A DNA stretch of 64,000 nucleotides from Lachnospiraceae bacterium NSJ-143 (GCA_022867625.1 JALIFM010000002.1:372001-436000), one strand, 5' to 3'; counted from the first letter of the stretch, positions 53,177 through 62,876 are shown. Made by a program: numbers and translations. The notes: generated from the letters alone by a model not told the origin.

Positions 53177-53614
53177 TTGAGAATACTTGGTCTTGATTAC
53201 GGGGATAAAACAGTTGGGGTTGCTGTAAGTGATGTTTTTGGTTGGACGGCCCAGGGGGTTGAAATTATAAGGCGCAATAATCCAATGGAGCATAAACAGT
53301 CTCTTGGCAGGATAGCTGAGCTTATAAATGAGTATAATATAGAAAAGATTGTCCTTGGATATCCTAAAAATATGGACGGCAGTGAAGGGCAAAGATGTGA
53401 AAAAACGCTTGAATATAAAAAGCGTATTGAAAACAGGTTTAAAAACATTCCTGTTATACTGTGGGATGAAAGGCTGAGCACTGTAGCGGCTCAAAGATTT
53501 CTTCATGAAGCCGATTTAAATATAAAAAAAAGCAGGGGCGTAATAGACAAGATGGCGGCTGTGTTTATACTTCAGGGTTATCTTGACTCTATAAGAATAA
53601 AGGAGGAAAAATAA
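53177..53614 (+). CDS. ruvX: Putative pre-16S rRNA nuclease / Holliday junction resolvase-like
   Basis: YqgF/RuvX family with RNase H fold, implicated in 16S rRNA 5' maturation. 145 residues. RILGLDYGDKTVGVAVSD carries the first catalytic Asp, VLGYPKNMDGSEGQR follows, WDERLSTVAAQRFL has the Glu, and KSRGVIDKMAAVFILQGYLD has the last Asp. TTG start behind GGGTGG. One-base overlap with the DUF1292 gene. Confidence 0.93.
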   Translation: MRILGLDYGDKTVGVAVSDVFGWTAQGVEIIRRNNPMEHKQSLGRIAELINEYNIEKIVLGYPKNMDGSEGQRCEKTLEYKKRIENRFKNIPVILWDERLSTVAAQRFLHEADLNIKKSRGVIDKMAAVFILQGYLDSIRIKEEK

Positions 53615-53919
53615 TGTCAGATGAAAAAGAAGAATTAATGGAGGAATTTGAGACAGTCACTCTCACAGACGAGGAGGGTTGTGAAATAGAATTCGCTATT
53701 ATAGACACTATTACAGACAATGGGAACACTTATATACTGGCTGTAGAGACAGAGATGCTTGACGATGAGGAAGCTGAGGCGGCACTGTTTAAAAAAGCGG
53801 TTTCTGATGAGGATGGAGAGGATATCTACGAAATAATAGAGGACGACGATGAATTCGACAGGATTGCCGGACTGTTTCAGGTTTCAGGCGATGAATACGA
53901 TGTCGAGATTGATGACTGA
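53614..53919 (+). CDS. DUF1292 (YrzB-like) acidic protein
   Basis: 101 residues, strongly acidic. VTLTDEEGCEIEFAIIDTI with NTYILAVETE matches DUF1292 and function is not known. AAAGGAGG precedes the ATG, which overlaps the ruvX stop as TAATG. The ireB-ruvX-DUF1292 trio is a conserved Firmicute group. Confidence 0.9.
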   Translation: MSDEKEELMEEFETVTLTDEEGCEIEFAIIDTITDNGNTYILAVETEMLDDEEAEAALFKKAVSDEDGEDIYEIIEDDDEFDRIAGLFQVSGDEYDVEIDD

Positions 53920-54199
53920 TTTTTGCTGGAAGGCTTTTTATCTGCGGGGGGATTTGCCGGACGCCAGGAGCATATCCTTCTGCATTTATTTTTGTGTCTT
54001 ATTTATGGCAAAAAAGTTATGGCTGGTTTAAGGGTAAAATATAATTGTAATAGTCATACACTGCGGGCGGAAAATATATTATTGTCGGCTTGTTTATGAT
54101 TAGCGAAAAAGTGTATGTATTTTATTTTGCTTTTGCCGGCTGATAAGTATATTAATAATAATTGTTCGGGAAACGAATTTTAAAAAAGGAGGGTTATTT

Positions 54200-55870
54200 T
54201 TGGCATCAAAAAAACCAAAATTAAAGGTTATATCACTGGGAGGACTTCATGAGATCGGAAAAAACATGACAGTAATAGAATACAACCAGGATATAATAAT
54301 AATAGACTGCGGGCTTGCGTTTCCGGAGGAGGAAATGCTGGGTATAGATATGGTTATACCTGATATAACATATTTACAGAAAAACGCTGACAAGGTAAGG
54401 GGTATAGTCCTTACACATGGCCATGAGGACCATATAGGAGCGCTTCCTTATATTTTAAAGGAACTTAACGTACCTGTTTTTGGAACGCTTCTTACAATTG
54501 GACTTTTGGACAACAAACTTAAGGAGCATGGGATACTTGACACATCAATAAGGCATGTCGTAGTACCTGGAGAAACCATTAAACTTGGTCAGCTTAAGGT
54601 TGAGTTTATCCATACAAATCATTCAATAGCCGATGCTGTAGCCCTTGCAGTTACTACGCCTTTGGGAGTTATAATCCACACAGGGGATTTTAAAATTGAC
54701 TATACGCCTATAGGAGGAGAGGTCGCCGACCTTCAGAGGTTTGCACAGCTTGGAAGCGATGGTGTGCTCCTGCTTTTAAGTGACAGTACAAATGCGTCAA
54801 GAAAAGGTTTTACAATGTCTGAAAAGTCGGTTGGACTTGTTTTTGACAGGATATTTGAAGAAACGCCAGACAACAGAATAATGATAGCTACATTTTCATC
54901 AAATATTCACAGGATACAGCAGATAATAGACTCCGCTGTTAAGTTTAACAGGAAAGTTGCGATAATAGGCAGGAGCATGCTCAATGCCGTTAAGACTTCA
55001 ATTGAGCTTGAGTATCTTCAGATTCCTGAAAATACTATAATTGATATTTCGGAAATTAAAAATTACAGCGACCATGAGCTTGCCATAATAACAACAGGTA
55101 CACAGGGTGAGCCAATGAGCGCTTTATCAAGGATTGCTTCAAGCGAACACAAACAGGTTGCGGTTAAGCCTGATGATAAGATAGTTATAAGCGCGTCAAG
55201 CATACCGGGCAACGAAAAAATGATATCCAAGGTTATAAATGAGCTTTTAAAGCGCGGAGCAGATGTTGTGTATGAGGGCATAGCCGATGTACATGTATCC
55301 GGACACGCGTGCCAGGAGGAGCTCAAGCTTATGCTGGCTCTTACAAAACCTAAATATTTTATGCCTGTGCACGGCGAGTTTATGCATCTGTCAAGCCATA
55401 AGGAACTGGCTATCAGTATGGGCATACCTAAGGAAAATATTTTTCTTATGAGAATAGGCGACATACTTGAAATTTCAAAAAATGATGCAAAAGTAAATGG
55501 TACTGTGCCGTCAGGTCAGGTTCTTGTAGACGGCCTTGGAGTAGGGGATGTAGGAAACATTGTTTTACGGGACAGACGGCACTTGTCCGAAGATGGACTG
55601 ATGGTTGTTGTTGTCACTATGGAGAAGGAAAGCGGTACGATACTTGCCGGACCTGATATTATATCCAGAGGCTTTGTATATGTAAGGGAAAGCGAGGACC
55701 TTATGGAAGGCGCCAGAAAGGCTGTTGAGGAGGCGCTGCTCGACTGCGAGTACAAGGGATATTCCGGCTGGTCATATATTAAGAATGTTATAAAGGACGC
55801 GCTTAAAGATTACGTATGGCAGGAAACTAAGCGAAGCCCAATGATACTACCTATAATTATGGAAGTCTGA
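54200..55870 (+). CDS. rnjA: Ribonuclease J
   Basis: Endo- and 5' exoribonuclease of the metallo-beta-lactamase/beta-CASP fold; central in RNA decay of Firmicutes. 556 residues. Metal site LTHGHEDHIGALPYI with HTGDFKID, and beta-CASP motifs SDSTNASRKGFTMSE and HVSGHACQEELKLML with MPVHGEFMHL. The C-terminal domain is complete. TTG start behind AAGGAGGG. It stands alone behind a 280-bp gap in which I could not place a firm promoter. Confidence 0.95.
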   Translation: MASKKPKLKVISLGGLHEIGKNMTVIEYNQDIIIIDCGLAFPEEEMLGIDMVIPDITYLQKNADKVRGIVLTHGHEDHIGALPYILKELNVPVFGTLLTIGLLDNKLKEHGILDTSIRHVVVPGETIKLGQLKVEFIHTNHSIADAVALAVTTPLGVIIHTGDFKIDYTPIGGEVADLQRFAQLGSDGVLLLLSDSTNASRKGFTMSEKSVGLVFDRIFEETPDNRIMIATFSSNIHRIQQIIDSAVKFNRKVAIIGRSMLNAVKTSIELEYLQIPENTIIDISEIKNYSDHELAIITTGTQGEPMSALSRIASSEHKQVAVKPDDKIVISASSIPGNEKMISKVINELLKRGADVVYEGIADVHVSGHACQEELKLMLALTKPKYFMPVHGEFMHLSSHKELAISMGIPKENIFLMRIGDILEISKNDAKVNGTVPSGQVLVDGLGVGDVGNIVLRDRRHLSEDGLMVVVVTMEKESGTILAGPDIISRGFVYVRESEDLMEGARKAVEEALLDCEYKGYSGWSYIKNVIKDALKDYVWQETKRSPMILPIIMEV

Positions 55871-55922
55871 AATAAAAATATCAGTAAGCTTTATAACTGA
55901 TTTATAAAAAATTAATAATTGT

Positions 55923-55962
55923 CCGTATCAGAAATTTTGTGTTTCTGATACGGTATTTTTTT
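55923..55962 (+). terminator. Terminator after ribonuclease J
   Basis: Perfect 12-bp stem CCGTATCAGAAA (55923-55934) and TTTCTGATACGG (55942-55953), then TATTTTTTT. Confidence 0.9.
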
Positions 55963-56005
55963 GGATTTTTATAATTTTACTGATACTGCTGTACAAACAT
56001 ACGTA

Positions 56006-56034
56006 TAGACAAGAGTTTTTTAATTGTGTATACT
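56006..56034 (+). promoter_or_regulatory. Sigma-A promoter for rnhB-yraN-pgeF-DUF512-der-plsY-gpsA
   Basis: TAGACA (56006-56011), 17-bp spacer, TATACT (56029-56034). Its predicted start near 56041 lies downstream of the first in-frame Met codon of the rnhB frame, so that earlier start is not used. Confidence 0.7.
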
Positions 56035-56059
56035 AGATAGAGATACAGAGGTGATGTAT

Positions 56060-56842
56060 TTGTCAGAAAGTATTGCGAGTATAAAAGAAAAACTGAATGC
56101 AATAAATATAAATGAATTGCCGGAATTTATAGAATCCCTAAAGAATGATAAGCGTATGGGCGCAGTAAAGCTTGCGCAGACTGCTCAGAAAAAGTATGAT
56201 TCTTATACCGCTGAAATGGAACGCCTTAAGGCTTTATCTTATTATGAAAATCTTTGCCGCAAAAACGGGTTCAGTCTTATAGCAGGAATTGACGAGGTAG
56301 GCAGAGGGCCATTGGCTGGACCAGTTGTTACGGCAGCTGTAATATTGAATAAAAACGCGATGATAGAGGGTGTTAACGATTCTAAAAAGGTTCCGGCGGC
56401 TAAACGTGAAAAGCTTTATGATATAATAATAAATGAAGCTGTGGCATATAGTTTTGGTGTTGTTTCATCAGATGAAATTGATGAGATTAACATTTTGCAG
56501 GCTACATATAAGGCTATGAGGCAGGCAATTAGCGGACTTGGCATAAAGCCGGATTATATACTGGCTGACGCGGTTACTATTCCAAAAATAGATATACCAC
56601 AGCAGGGCATAATAAAGGGTGACGCGAAAAGCATATCAATAGGAGCTGCGAGTATAATAGCCAAGGTTTACCGTGACAGGATGATGGAAAAATATGCTGA
56701 GATTTATCCGGAATACGGATTTGAGGATAATAAAGGGTATGGTTCAAAATTCCATATAGAAGCTATAAAGAAACATGGAATCTGCCCAATTCACCGCAGG
56801 AGCTTCCTCAAAAACTTTATAGAGGCCGAAAATGGATTTTAA
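56060..56842 (+). CDS. rnhB: Ribonuclease HII
   Basis: Cuts RNA in RNA-DNA hybrids and single ribonucleotides in DNA. About 260 residues. Catalytic acids in IAGIDEVGRGPLAGPV (Asp, Glu) and later in YILADAVTIP, with NDSKKVPAAKRE between and KSISIGAASIIAKVYRDR following. An N-terminal helical extension of about 65 residues is present, as in Bacillus RNase HII. GAGGTGA at 56048-56054 abuts ATG 56054 but is 6 bases from TTG 56060, so TTG is preferred. Confidence 0.93.
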   Translation: MSESIASIKEKLNAININELPEFIESLKNDKRMGAVKLAQTAQKKYDSYTAEMERLKALSYYENLCRKNGFSLIAGIDEVGRGPLAGPVVTAAVILNKNAMIEGVNDSKKVPAAKREKLYDIIINEAVAYSFGVVSSDEIDEINILQATYKAMRQAISGLGIKPDYILADAVTIPKIDIPQQGIIKGDAKSISIGAASIIAKVYRDRMMEKYAEIYPEYGFEDNKGYGSKFHIEAIKKHGICPIHRRSFLKNFIEAENGF

Positions 56843-57191
56843 CAACAGGAAAAAGGGCGATTTTGGAGAGTCAGTCGCTTCAAGGGAGCTTGTTAGAAAG
56901 GGCTATAAAATTCTGGCCAGAAATTTCAGGCTTAGAAGCGGTGAAATAGATATTGTGGCCCAAAAGTGCAATACCATTGTTTTTGTAGAGGTAAAGCTGA
57001 GAACAAATACACAAATGGGAATGCCAATTGAGGCTGTCAATTTAAAGAAGCAGAAAAAGATAATAGAAACTGCTAAGAAATATATTTATGTTAATAATAT
57101 AACTGGCTGTGATTTCAGATTTGATATAATAGAGATACTTTTAACAGACAGTATTATGCTGAGGCATACTGAAAACGCGTTTTGGGAGTAG
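56832..57191 (+). CDS. YraN-family (UPF0102) nuclease-like protein
   Basis: 119 residues. KGDFGESVASRELVRKGYKIL, then the PD-(D/E)XK-like pair SGEIDIVAQ and VFVEVKLRTN suggest a restriction-endonuclease fold; its role is unproven. It overlaps rnhB by 11 bases, the usual rnhB-yraN pairing. Confidence 0.9.
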   Translation: MDFNNRKKGDFGESVASRELVRKGYKILARNFRLRSGEIDIVAQKCNTIVFVEVKLRTNTQMGMPIEAVNLKKQKKIIETAKKYIYVNNITGCDFRFDIIEILLTDSIMLRHTENAFWE

Positions 57192-57194
57192 CCT

Positions 57195-57995
57195 ATGAAA
57201 ATAGTGAATAGAAACGGATTAGAACTTTGTATGTTTGAAAATTTGGAAGATACCGGACTTGTAAGCCACTGCTTTACAACACGTATTGGAGGGGTAAGTG
57301 ACGGCGTCTTTGAGAGTCTTAATGTAAGCTACACAAGAGGTGACAGAAAAGAAAACGTTGATGAAAACCTTAAAAGGCTGTATGTAGCTATGGATTTTTC
57401 ACAGGATAAAACAGTAAGCGGACATCAGGTACACAAAACCGAGGTGCTTGATGTGGATTATGACTGCTGCGGTAAAAGTATAACTGGCTATGACGGGTAT
57501 ATCACTGACAAACCCGGTATTGTTCTGTGTACGTTTCATGCTGACTGCGTGCCGTTGTTTTTTCTTGACCCTGTAAAAAAGGTTATTGCTCTGTCACACT
57601 CAGGTTGGCGCGGCACAGCTGGAAGAATAGCAGAGGCTACAATAAGTAAAATGAATAAATTGTATGGCTGCAGTCCGGAAGATATTCTGGCTGCTATAGG
57701 GCCTTCAATAGGAAAATGCTGTTTTCAGATAGACAGGCCTGTTGTTGAGGAGTTTTACCGTAAAATAGAATTTTCAAAGGAATATATTGAGGAAGACAAA
57801 TCCGCAGACGGGTACTTTAAAGCCGATTTATGGGGAATAAATAAAAGGCTGATGACTGAGGCTGGAATTATTGATAAAAACATAGAAGTTACGGATAAGT
57901 GTACTATGTGCAGTCCGGATTTGTTTTTCTCCCACAGAAAAATGGGTGAAAAACGCGGAAGTATGGCCGCTTTTCTGTCACTTAAGGAGTTTTAG
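57195..57995 (+). CDS. pgeF: Peptidoglycan editing factor / multicopper polyphenol oxidase-fold protein
   Basis: YfiH/YlmD family. In E. coli PgeF removes wrongly incorporated L-Ser from peptidoglycan precursors; others show purine nucleoside phosphorylase activity. 266 residues. Metal and active-site motifs are SHCFTTRIGGVS, SGHQVHKTEV, CTFHADCVPLFF and ALSHSGWRGTAGR, with the C-terminal CTMCSPDLFFSHR. GGGAG precedes the ATG. Confidence 0.91.
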   Translation: MKIVNRNGLELCMFENLEDTGLVSHCFTTRIGGVSDGVFESLNVSYTRGDRKENVDENLKRLYVAMDFSQDKTVSGHQVHKTEVLDVDYDCCGKSITGYDGYITDKPGIVLCTFHADCVPLFFLDPVKKVIALSHSGWRGTAGRIAEATISKMNKLYGCSPEDILAAIGPSIGKCCFQIDRPVVEEFYRKIEFSKEYIEEDKSADGYFKADLWGINKRLMTEAGIIDKNIEVTDKCTMCSPDLFFSHRKMGEKRGSMAAFLSLKEF

Positions 57996-57997
57996 GT

Positions 57998-59323
57998 TTG
58001 AAAACAAAAGAAAATGTAATAATTAAAGTTGAAAAAAACAGCATAGCTGAGGAGCTTGGCATTGAGCCGGGCGATATATTGAAGGCTGTAAACGGAAAGC
58101 CTGTACAGGACGTTTTTGACTACAGATACCTTATAAATGATGAGTATATAGAGCTGACAATTAAAACAAAGCAGGGCGGAGAATGTATAGCTGAGGTTGA
58201 AAAGGAATATTACGAGGATTTGGGTATTGTTTTTGAATCAGGGCTTATGGACGATGCAAAGAGCTGCCGGAATAACTGTATATTCTGCTTTATAGACCAG
58301 CTTCCTAAGGGAATGAGGGATACGCTATATTTTAAAGATGATGACTCAAGACTTTCATTCCTTCAGGGCAATTATGTAACGCTTACAAATATGAAGGATG
58401 ATGAGCTTAACAGGGTGATTTATTATCATCTGTCGCCTATAAATGTGTCAGTGCATACAACAGACATGGAGCTTAGGAAAAAAATGCTCAAGAACCGTTT
58501 TGCCGACAAACTTATGGTTTATCTTGACAGGCTTGCAGAGGCAAATATAGAGATGAATTTTCAGATTGTGCTGTGCAGAAATATAAACGATGGAAGTGTC
58601 CTTGAAAAATCAATAAGTGATTTATCAAAATATTATCCGCACGCAAAAAGCCTTTCAGTTGTGCCTATAGGCCTTACAAGATACCGAGATGGGCTTTATC
58701 CAATGGAACCGTTTGACAGGCAGAGCTGTATGGACGTTATTGAGTTAATAACGCGCTGGCAGAAAAAACTTAAAAAAGAGATAGGTTCAGCTTTTGTGTT
58801 TATAGCCGATGAGTTTTATATTACTGCCGGAGCGGAATTCCCTCCATGTGAAGAATATGAGGACTTTCCGCAGATTGAAAACGGGGTTGGTATGATTTCG
58901 CTTATGAGGCAGGAATTTAATGACTGTTTGAGAAATCTCATGCCTTGTGAAATTGTTAAAGAGGTTTCAGTCGCTACTGGCGAGGCTGCTTATAGTTTTA
59001 TAAAGGAGCTGTGTGAAACTCTTGAAGATAAGTTTAGCGGATTGAAAATAAATGTTTATATGATAAAAAATGAGTTTTTCGGTGGTAAGATATCCGTTTC
59101 CGGACTTCTTACCGGTAGAGATATAGTAACTCAGCTAAAAGGTAAGCGTATAGGAGAGTACCTGTGCCTTCCAAAAAATCTGCTGAGAAGCGGAGAAACT
59201 GTACTTCTGGATGATATGGACTTAAAAGATATAGAAAAATTGCTGGATACTAAAATCAGGATAACTGGTGAAAGCGGCAGTGATTTTATAAAAACAATAA
59301 TTGATAACGGAGGAAAATTATGA
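57998..59323 (+). CDS. DUF512 protein with PDZ-like start and radical-SAM-like Cys motif
   Basis: 441 residues. An N-terminal PDZ-like part ([19 protein letters not shown], about 1-65) leads to a TIM-barrel-like domain with the Cys set [16 protein letters not shown], reminiscent of radical SAM enzymes (CxxxCxxC), then the DUF512 core ([10 protein letters not shown]). Function unknown; it precedes der in many Clostridia. TTG start behind AAGGAG; ATGA overlap with der. Confidence 0.87.
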   Translation: MKTKENVIIKVEKNSIAEELGIEPGDILKAVNGKPVQDVFDYRYLINDEYIELTIKTKQGGECIAEVEKEYYEDLGIVFESGLMDDAKSCRNNCIFCFIDQLPKGMRDTLYFKDDDSRLSFLQGNYVTLTNMKDDELNRVIYYHLSPINVSVHTTDMELRKKMLKNRFADKLMVYLDRLAEANIEMNFQIVLCRNINDGSVLEKSISDLSKYYPHAKSLSVVPIGLTRYRDGLYPMEPFDRQSCMDVIELITRWQKKLKKEIGSAFVFIADEFYITAGAEFPPCEEYEDFPQIENGVGMISLMRQEFNDCLRNLMPCEIVKEVSVATGEAAYSFIKELCETLEDKFSGLKINVYMIKNEFFGGKISVSGLLTGRDIVTQLKGKRIGEYLCLPKNLLRSGETVLLDDMDLKDIEKLLDTKIRITGESGSDFIKTIIDNGGKL

Positions 59324-60645
59324 GTAAACCTATAGTAGCGGTAGTAGGAAGGCCCAATGTAGGAAAATCCACATTGTTTAATAAAATTGCCGGTCAGAGA
59401 ATTTCTATTGTTCAGGATACACCGGGCGTTACAAGGGACAGGGTTTATGCCGAGGTTGAATGGCTTGGCAATAATTTTACTCTTGTGGATACAGGAGGTA
59501 TGGAACCTGGAGCCGAAAACATTATATTAAGGCAGATACTTAACCAGGCGGAGATTGCCATTGAGACTGCCGATGTGATAATATTTGTAACAGATGTAAA
59601 GCAGGGTGTAACTGACGAGGACGCTAAAGTTGCCGACATATTAAGAAGGGCAAAAAAGCCGGTAGTGCTTGCTGTAAACAAGGTAGACAATATGCGTACA
59701 GAAAACCTTGATGTATATGAGTTTTACTCACTTGGCATGGGCGACCCCGTTCCGGTTTCTGCAAGCCAGATGCTGGGCCTTGGAGACCTGTTGGATGTTG
59801 TTATATCGCACTTTAATGACAGCCAGACTGAAGGGGAAGAAGACGATAAGATTAGGGTTGCCATAATAGGTAAGCCAAATGTAGGCAAATCATCGCTTAT
59901 AAATAAGATACTTGGCGAGGACAGGCTCATAGTAAGTAATATACCGGGTACAACAAGAGATGCTATAGATACTGAAATTGAGATTGACGGCACTAAATTT
60001 GTGTTTATTGATACAGCGGGAATGAGACGCAAAAGCAAAATTAAAGAGGATATTGAGAGATTCAGCATAATAAGGGCTGTAGCGGCTGTTGAACGGTGCG
60101 ATGTGGCTATACTTGTTATTGACGCAAATGAGGGTGTTACAGACCAGGACACAAAAATAGCCGGAATTGCACATGAGAGAGGAAAGGCGGCTATTATAGC
60201 TGTAAATAAATGGGATTCGATAGATAAAGACGATAAGACTATGAATAAATTCCTTAAGGATATTGATTCTGAGCTTTCATATATGCCTTATGCTCCAAGG
60301 GTGTTTATTTCTGCTAAAACTGGCCAGAGGATACCTAAAATGATAGAGTTGATTAAAACTGTCCGTGAAAATAACGCTTTGAGGATAAGCACAGGAGTAT
60401 TAAACGATGTACTTATTGAGGCTATGGCTATGCAGCAGCCGCCGAGTGACAAGGGACGCCAGCTGAGGATATATTATATAACACAGGCTTCGGTCAAGCC
60501 GCCGACATTTGTACTGTTTGTAAATGACAGGCAGCTTATGCATTTTTCATACAGAAGATATATTGAAAACCAGCTTAGGGAAGCTTTTGGGTTTGCAGGA
60601 ACCCCTATTCATTTTGTAGTTCGGGAAAGGAAAGAGAATTCGTAA
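59320..60645 (+). CDS. der: Ribosome-assembly GTPase Der (EngA)
   Basis: Double-GTPase needed for 50S ribosomal subunit assembly. 441 residues. First G domain: [24 protein letters not shown] and NKVD; second: [25 protein letters not shown] and NKWD. A C-terminal KH-like domain starts near 350. GGAGG precedes the ATG. Confidence 0.97.
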   Translation: MSKPIVAVVGRPNVGKSTLFNKIAGQRISIVQDTPGVTRDRVYAEVEWLGNNFTLVDTGGMEPGAENIILRQILNQAEIAIETADVIIFVTDVKQGVTDEDAKVADILRRAKKPVVLAVNKVDNMRTENLDVYEFYSLGMGDPVPVSASQMLGLGDLLDVVISHFNDSQTEGEEDDKIRVAIIGKPNVGKSSLINKILGEDRLIVSNIPGTTRDAIDTEIEIDGTKFVFIDTAGMRRKSKIKEDIERFSIIRAVAAVERCDVAILVIDANEGVTDQDTKIAGIAHERGKAAIIAVNKWDSIDKDDKTMNKFLKDIDSELSYMPYAPRVFISAKTGQRIPKMIELIKTVRENNALRISTGVLNDVLIEAMAMQQPPSDKGRQLRIYYITQASVKPPTFVLFVNDRQLMHFSYRRYIENQLREAFGFAGTPIHFVVRERKENS

Positions 60646-60646
60646 G

Positions 60647-61246
60647 ATGTTCAGGATTTTTTGTGTTTTAATAGGATATGCTGTTGGTTGTTTTCAGTCT
60701 GCTTACTTTGTAGGCGCGATAATGAAAAAAGATATAAGAAAATATGGAAGCGGGAATCTGGGTTCTACCAATGCTCTGAGGGTATTGGGAAAAAAGGCCG
60801 GCGCGGCGACATTTGTATGTGATGTTGGAAAAGGGATAATAGCGTTTGCCGTATGCTATCACTTTTTTGGAGGACTGGTTGCCGGAATATATGCTTCATT
60901 TGGCGTTATGCTTGGGCATGATTTTCCTTTTTACCTTAAGTTTAAAGGCGGAAAAGGCATAGCCTCATCTATAGGAATGGATTTATGTCTTATGATATTT
61001 TTTAATCCTATTGTTACAGCCGTGTCTTTTATATGCGGTTTTATTGGGCTTGGAATAAAAGGTTATGTATCTATGGGCTCACTTTTTCTTATAAGCTCTG
61101 TGCCTGTTATGTGTTTTGTACTTTCCGCGCCGATAGAAGTTACATTGATTACACTGATTATGGCTGTGGTGGCATTAGTTAAACATAGAGCAAATATTTC
61201 AAGGATACTTAGCGGCAGCGAAAACGCTCTGTTTGTAAGAAAATAA
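60647..61246 (+). CDS. plsY: Acyl-phosphate:glycerol-3-phosphate acyltransferase
   Basis: Membrane enzyme that makes lysophosphatidate from acyl phosphate and glycerol 3-phosphate, using the product of GpsA. 199 residues, five helices. The three motifs are KYGSGNLGSTNALRVLG, FKGGKGIASS and VKHRANISRIL. Follows der by one base. Confidence 0.95.
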   Translation: MFRIFCVLIGYAVGCFQSAYFVGAIMKKDIRKYGSGNLGSTNALRVLGKKAGAATFVCDVGKGIIAFAVCYHFFGGLVAGIYASFGVMLGHDFPFYLKFKGGKGIASSIGMDLCLMIFFNPIVTAVSFICGFIGLGIKGYVSMGSLFLISSVPVMCFVLSAPIEVTLITLIMAVVALVKHRANISRILSGSENALFVRK

Positions 61247-61262
61247 TATGGAGGCTGTGCTG

Positions 61263-62258
61263 ATGAAAAATATAACTGTTATAGGTTCTGGAAGCTGGGG
61301 GACTGCCCTTGCTGTAATGCTTGATAAATATGGGCATTCTGTTACAATATGGTCATGGAAACAGGAGGAGGCTGACCGGATAATAGCCGACCATGAACAC
61401 AAGGAATACCTGCCCGGCATAAAAATTAATGACAGCATTAAAATAGTTACAGATAAGCGGGAAGCCGTAAGGGGAGCGGATATTATAATAACTGCTGTGC
61501 CTTCAAAATTTGTGAGAAAAAGCATATCAGAGTTTTCTTCTTATATAAATAAAGACCAAATTATAGTTAATGTGGCTAAGGGACTGGAAGATGGCTCGCT
61601 TTTAAGGCTTTCGGAGGTTTTAAAGGAATGTCTGCCACAATGTAAAATTTGTACCCTTGTAGGGCCAAGCCACGCCGAGGAGGTTGGCAGGAACATACCT
61701 ACAGCATGTGTCGTATCATGTGATGATATGGAAGTGGCAAAAATGGTGCAAAATGAGTTTATGAATGAGCGCTTCAGGCTTTATACAAATGATGACATGA
61801 TAGGTATGGAACTTGGAGCTGCTCTGAAAAATGTTATAGCGCTTGCAGCTGGAATGAATGACGGCCTTGGTTTTGGCGATAATACAAAAGCGGCTCTTAT
61901 GACAAGAGGACTTGCAGAAATTGCACGCCTTGGCGTTAAAATGGGAGGAAAAAGTGAGACGTTTATAGGCCTTTCAGGTATGGGGGATTTAATTGTAACC
62001 TGTACAAGTATGCATTCCAGAAACAGGAGGGCGGGTATACTTCTTGGCCAAGGAAAAAGCCTTAAGGAAACTTTAGACGAGGTACACATGGTGGTCGAGG
62101 GCGTGAATACAGCTAAGGCGGCCTATGATTTATCAAAAAAGTATGATGTAGAGATGCCTATAACAAAAGCCATAAATCAGGTACTGTTTGATGGTAAAAA
62201 TGCCGAGGAGGCAGTTGTAGAGCTTATGATGCGTGTAGGAAAAGGCGAACTGGACTGA
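61263..62258 (+). CDS. gpsA: Glycerol-3-phosphate dehydrogenase (NAD(P)+)
   Basis: Reduces dihydroxyacetone phosphate to sn-glycerol 3-phosphate for phospholipids. 331 residues. Rossmann motif VIGSGSWGTALAVML, then AKGLE, LVGPSHAEEVGR and ALKNVIALAAGMNDGLGFG. GGAGG at 61250-61254 lies 8 bases before ATG 61263 and after the in-frame ATG at 61248, so 61263 is the start. Last gene of the unit. Confidence 0.96.
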   Translation: MKNITVIGSGSWGTALAVMLDKYGHSVTIWSWKQEEADRIIADHEHKEYLPGIKINDSIKIVTDKREAVRGADIIITAVPSKFVRKSISEFSSYINKDQIIVNVAKGLEDGSLLRLSEVLKECLPQCKICTLVGPSHAEEVGRNIPTACVVSCDDMEVAKMVQNEFMNERFRLYTNDDMIGMELGAALKNVIALAAGMNDGLGFGDNTKAALMTRGLAEIARLGVKMGGKSETFIGLSGMGDLIVTCTSMHSRNRRAGILLGQGKSLKETLDEVHMVVEGVNTAKAAYDLSKKYDVEMPITKAINQVLFDGKNAEEAVVELMMRVGKGELD

Positions 62259-62278
62259 GTTTATTATGTGATATCATT

Positions 62279-62317
62279 AAAAACAGCTTTCTGTAGGCAG
62301 AAAGCTGTTTTTGTTTT
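62279..62317 (+). terminator. Terminator after gpsA
   Basis: Perfect 15-bp stem AAAAACAGCTTTCTG (62279-62293) with CAGAAAGCTGTTTTT (62298-62312), four-base loop, then GTTTTG. Confidence 0.9.
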
Positions 62318-62342
62318 GCAGTAAAGGCGATAAAAGCGGTAT

Positions 62343-62423
62343 TTTGTCGAATCATAAAGAGGTATTTTGTCGAAACATGTTGATATATGAAGGACGAAAT
62401 TTGTTGATTTTTAGTATGTCGAA
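62343..62423 (+). promoter_or_regulatory. Cluster of three Spo0A-box-like sites
   Basis: TTTGTCGAA at 62343-62351 and 62366-62374, and TATGTCGAA at 62415-62423, all in the same orientation. The first two match the Bacillus 0A-box consensus TTTGTCRAA exactly, and the first is embedded in a longer direct repeat GGTATTTTGTCGAA. The third ends 9 bases before a TATATA (62433-62438), placing it near the -35 of a possible sigma-A promoter for the gene at 62508, as in Spo0A-activated promoters. Inference from motif only. Confidence 0.6.
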
Positions 62424-62507
62424 AGGTAGAATTATATATAGAAACAGATATATAAAAAAAGATTGTTGGGAAAATTTGTCAGCCAGTCTAGTTAAAGGAG
62501 GAAGCCT

Positions 62508-62807
62508 ATGGATTTACATAACAATGAGCTTATAGAAGATATATATTTATTAGCAGCAGGTGAGTACGATTTGGAAAATTTTCCAAATGTGCTTTCTGAG
62601 GAGGTTAAAAATGAGTTTAATGACGGAAGTGAACTTTCTGAACTGGAACAGTCAATTTATGACTTGAAAGAAAGAATTTGTGACAGGCTTGACAGTGAGG
62701 ATGACAGTGACATTACCGAATTAGATGACAAGCATATGGAAATGTGGAGGAAAATGTTTTATTTGGGTTTTTATTATGGCAGTAAATTTTCTGACAGGCA
62801 GGTTTAG
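62508..62807 (+). CDS. Small acidic protein of unknown function
   Basis: 99 residues, no recognised family, no signal or membrane helix. Many Asp/Glu (e.g. DRLDSEDDSDITELDD), with an aromatic C-terminal helix MWRKMFYLGFYYGSKF. AAAGGAGG is well placed before the ATG and codon use is like its neighbours, so it looks real. Monocistronic between the gpsA terminator and a shared terminator with tyrS. The upstream 0A-box-like sites suggest control at the onset of sporulation or stationary phase. Confidence 0.7.
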   Translation: MDLHNNELIEDIYLLAAGEYDLENFPNVLSEEVKNEFNDGSELSELEQSIYDLKERICDRLDSEDDSDITELDDKHMEMWRKMFYLGFYYGSKFSDRQV

Positions 62808-62831
62808 GTACTTAAATTAAGAGCAATTAAA

Positions 62832-62876
62832 AAGCGGAAAGCCATCAATGGATATTATGGTTTTCCGCTTATTTAA
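62832..62876. terminator. Bidirectional terminator between the small acidic gene and tyrS
   Basis: AAGCGGAAAGCCAT (62832-62845) pairs with ATGGTTTTCCGCTT (62857-62870) with one G-U pair. T-rich on the plus side, A-run upstream for the minus side. Confidence 0.8.

Noticed and set aside
53920-54199. Possible small gene or riboswitch upstream of ribonuclease J
   Set aside because: Only shadow frames without ribosome sites and no known RNA motif; it seems to be a plain leader and spacer.
56024-56059. Earlier rnhB start at 56024
   Set aside because: It lies upstream of the predicted transcription start, and the best ribosome site is downstream of it.
62311-62535. 74-codon frame upstream of the small acidic gene
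   Set aside because: It starts in the gpsA terminator, covers the 0A-box-like sites, has no ribosome site and overlaps the well-supported gene at 62508.
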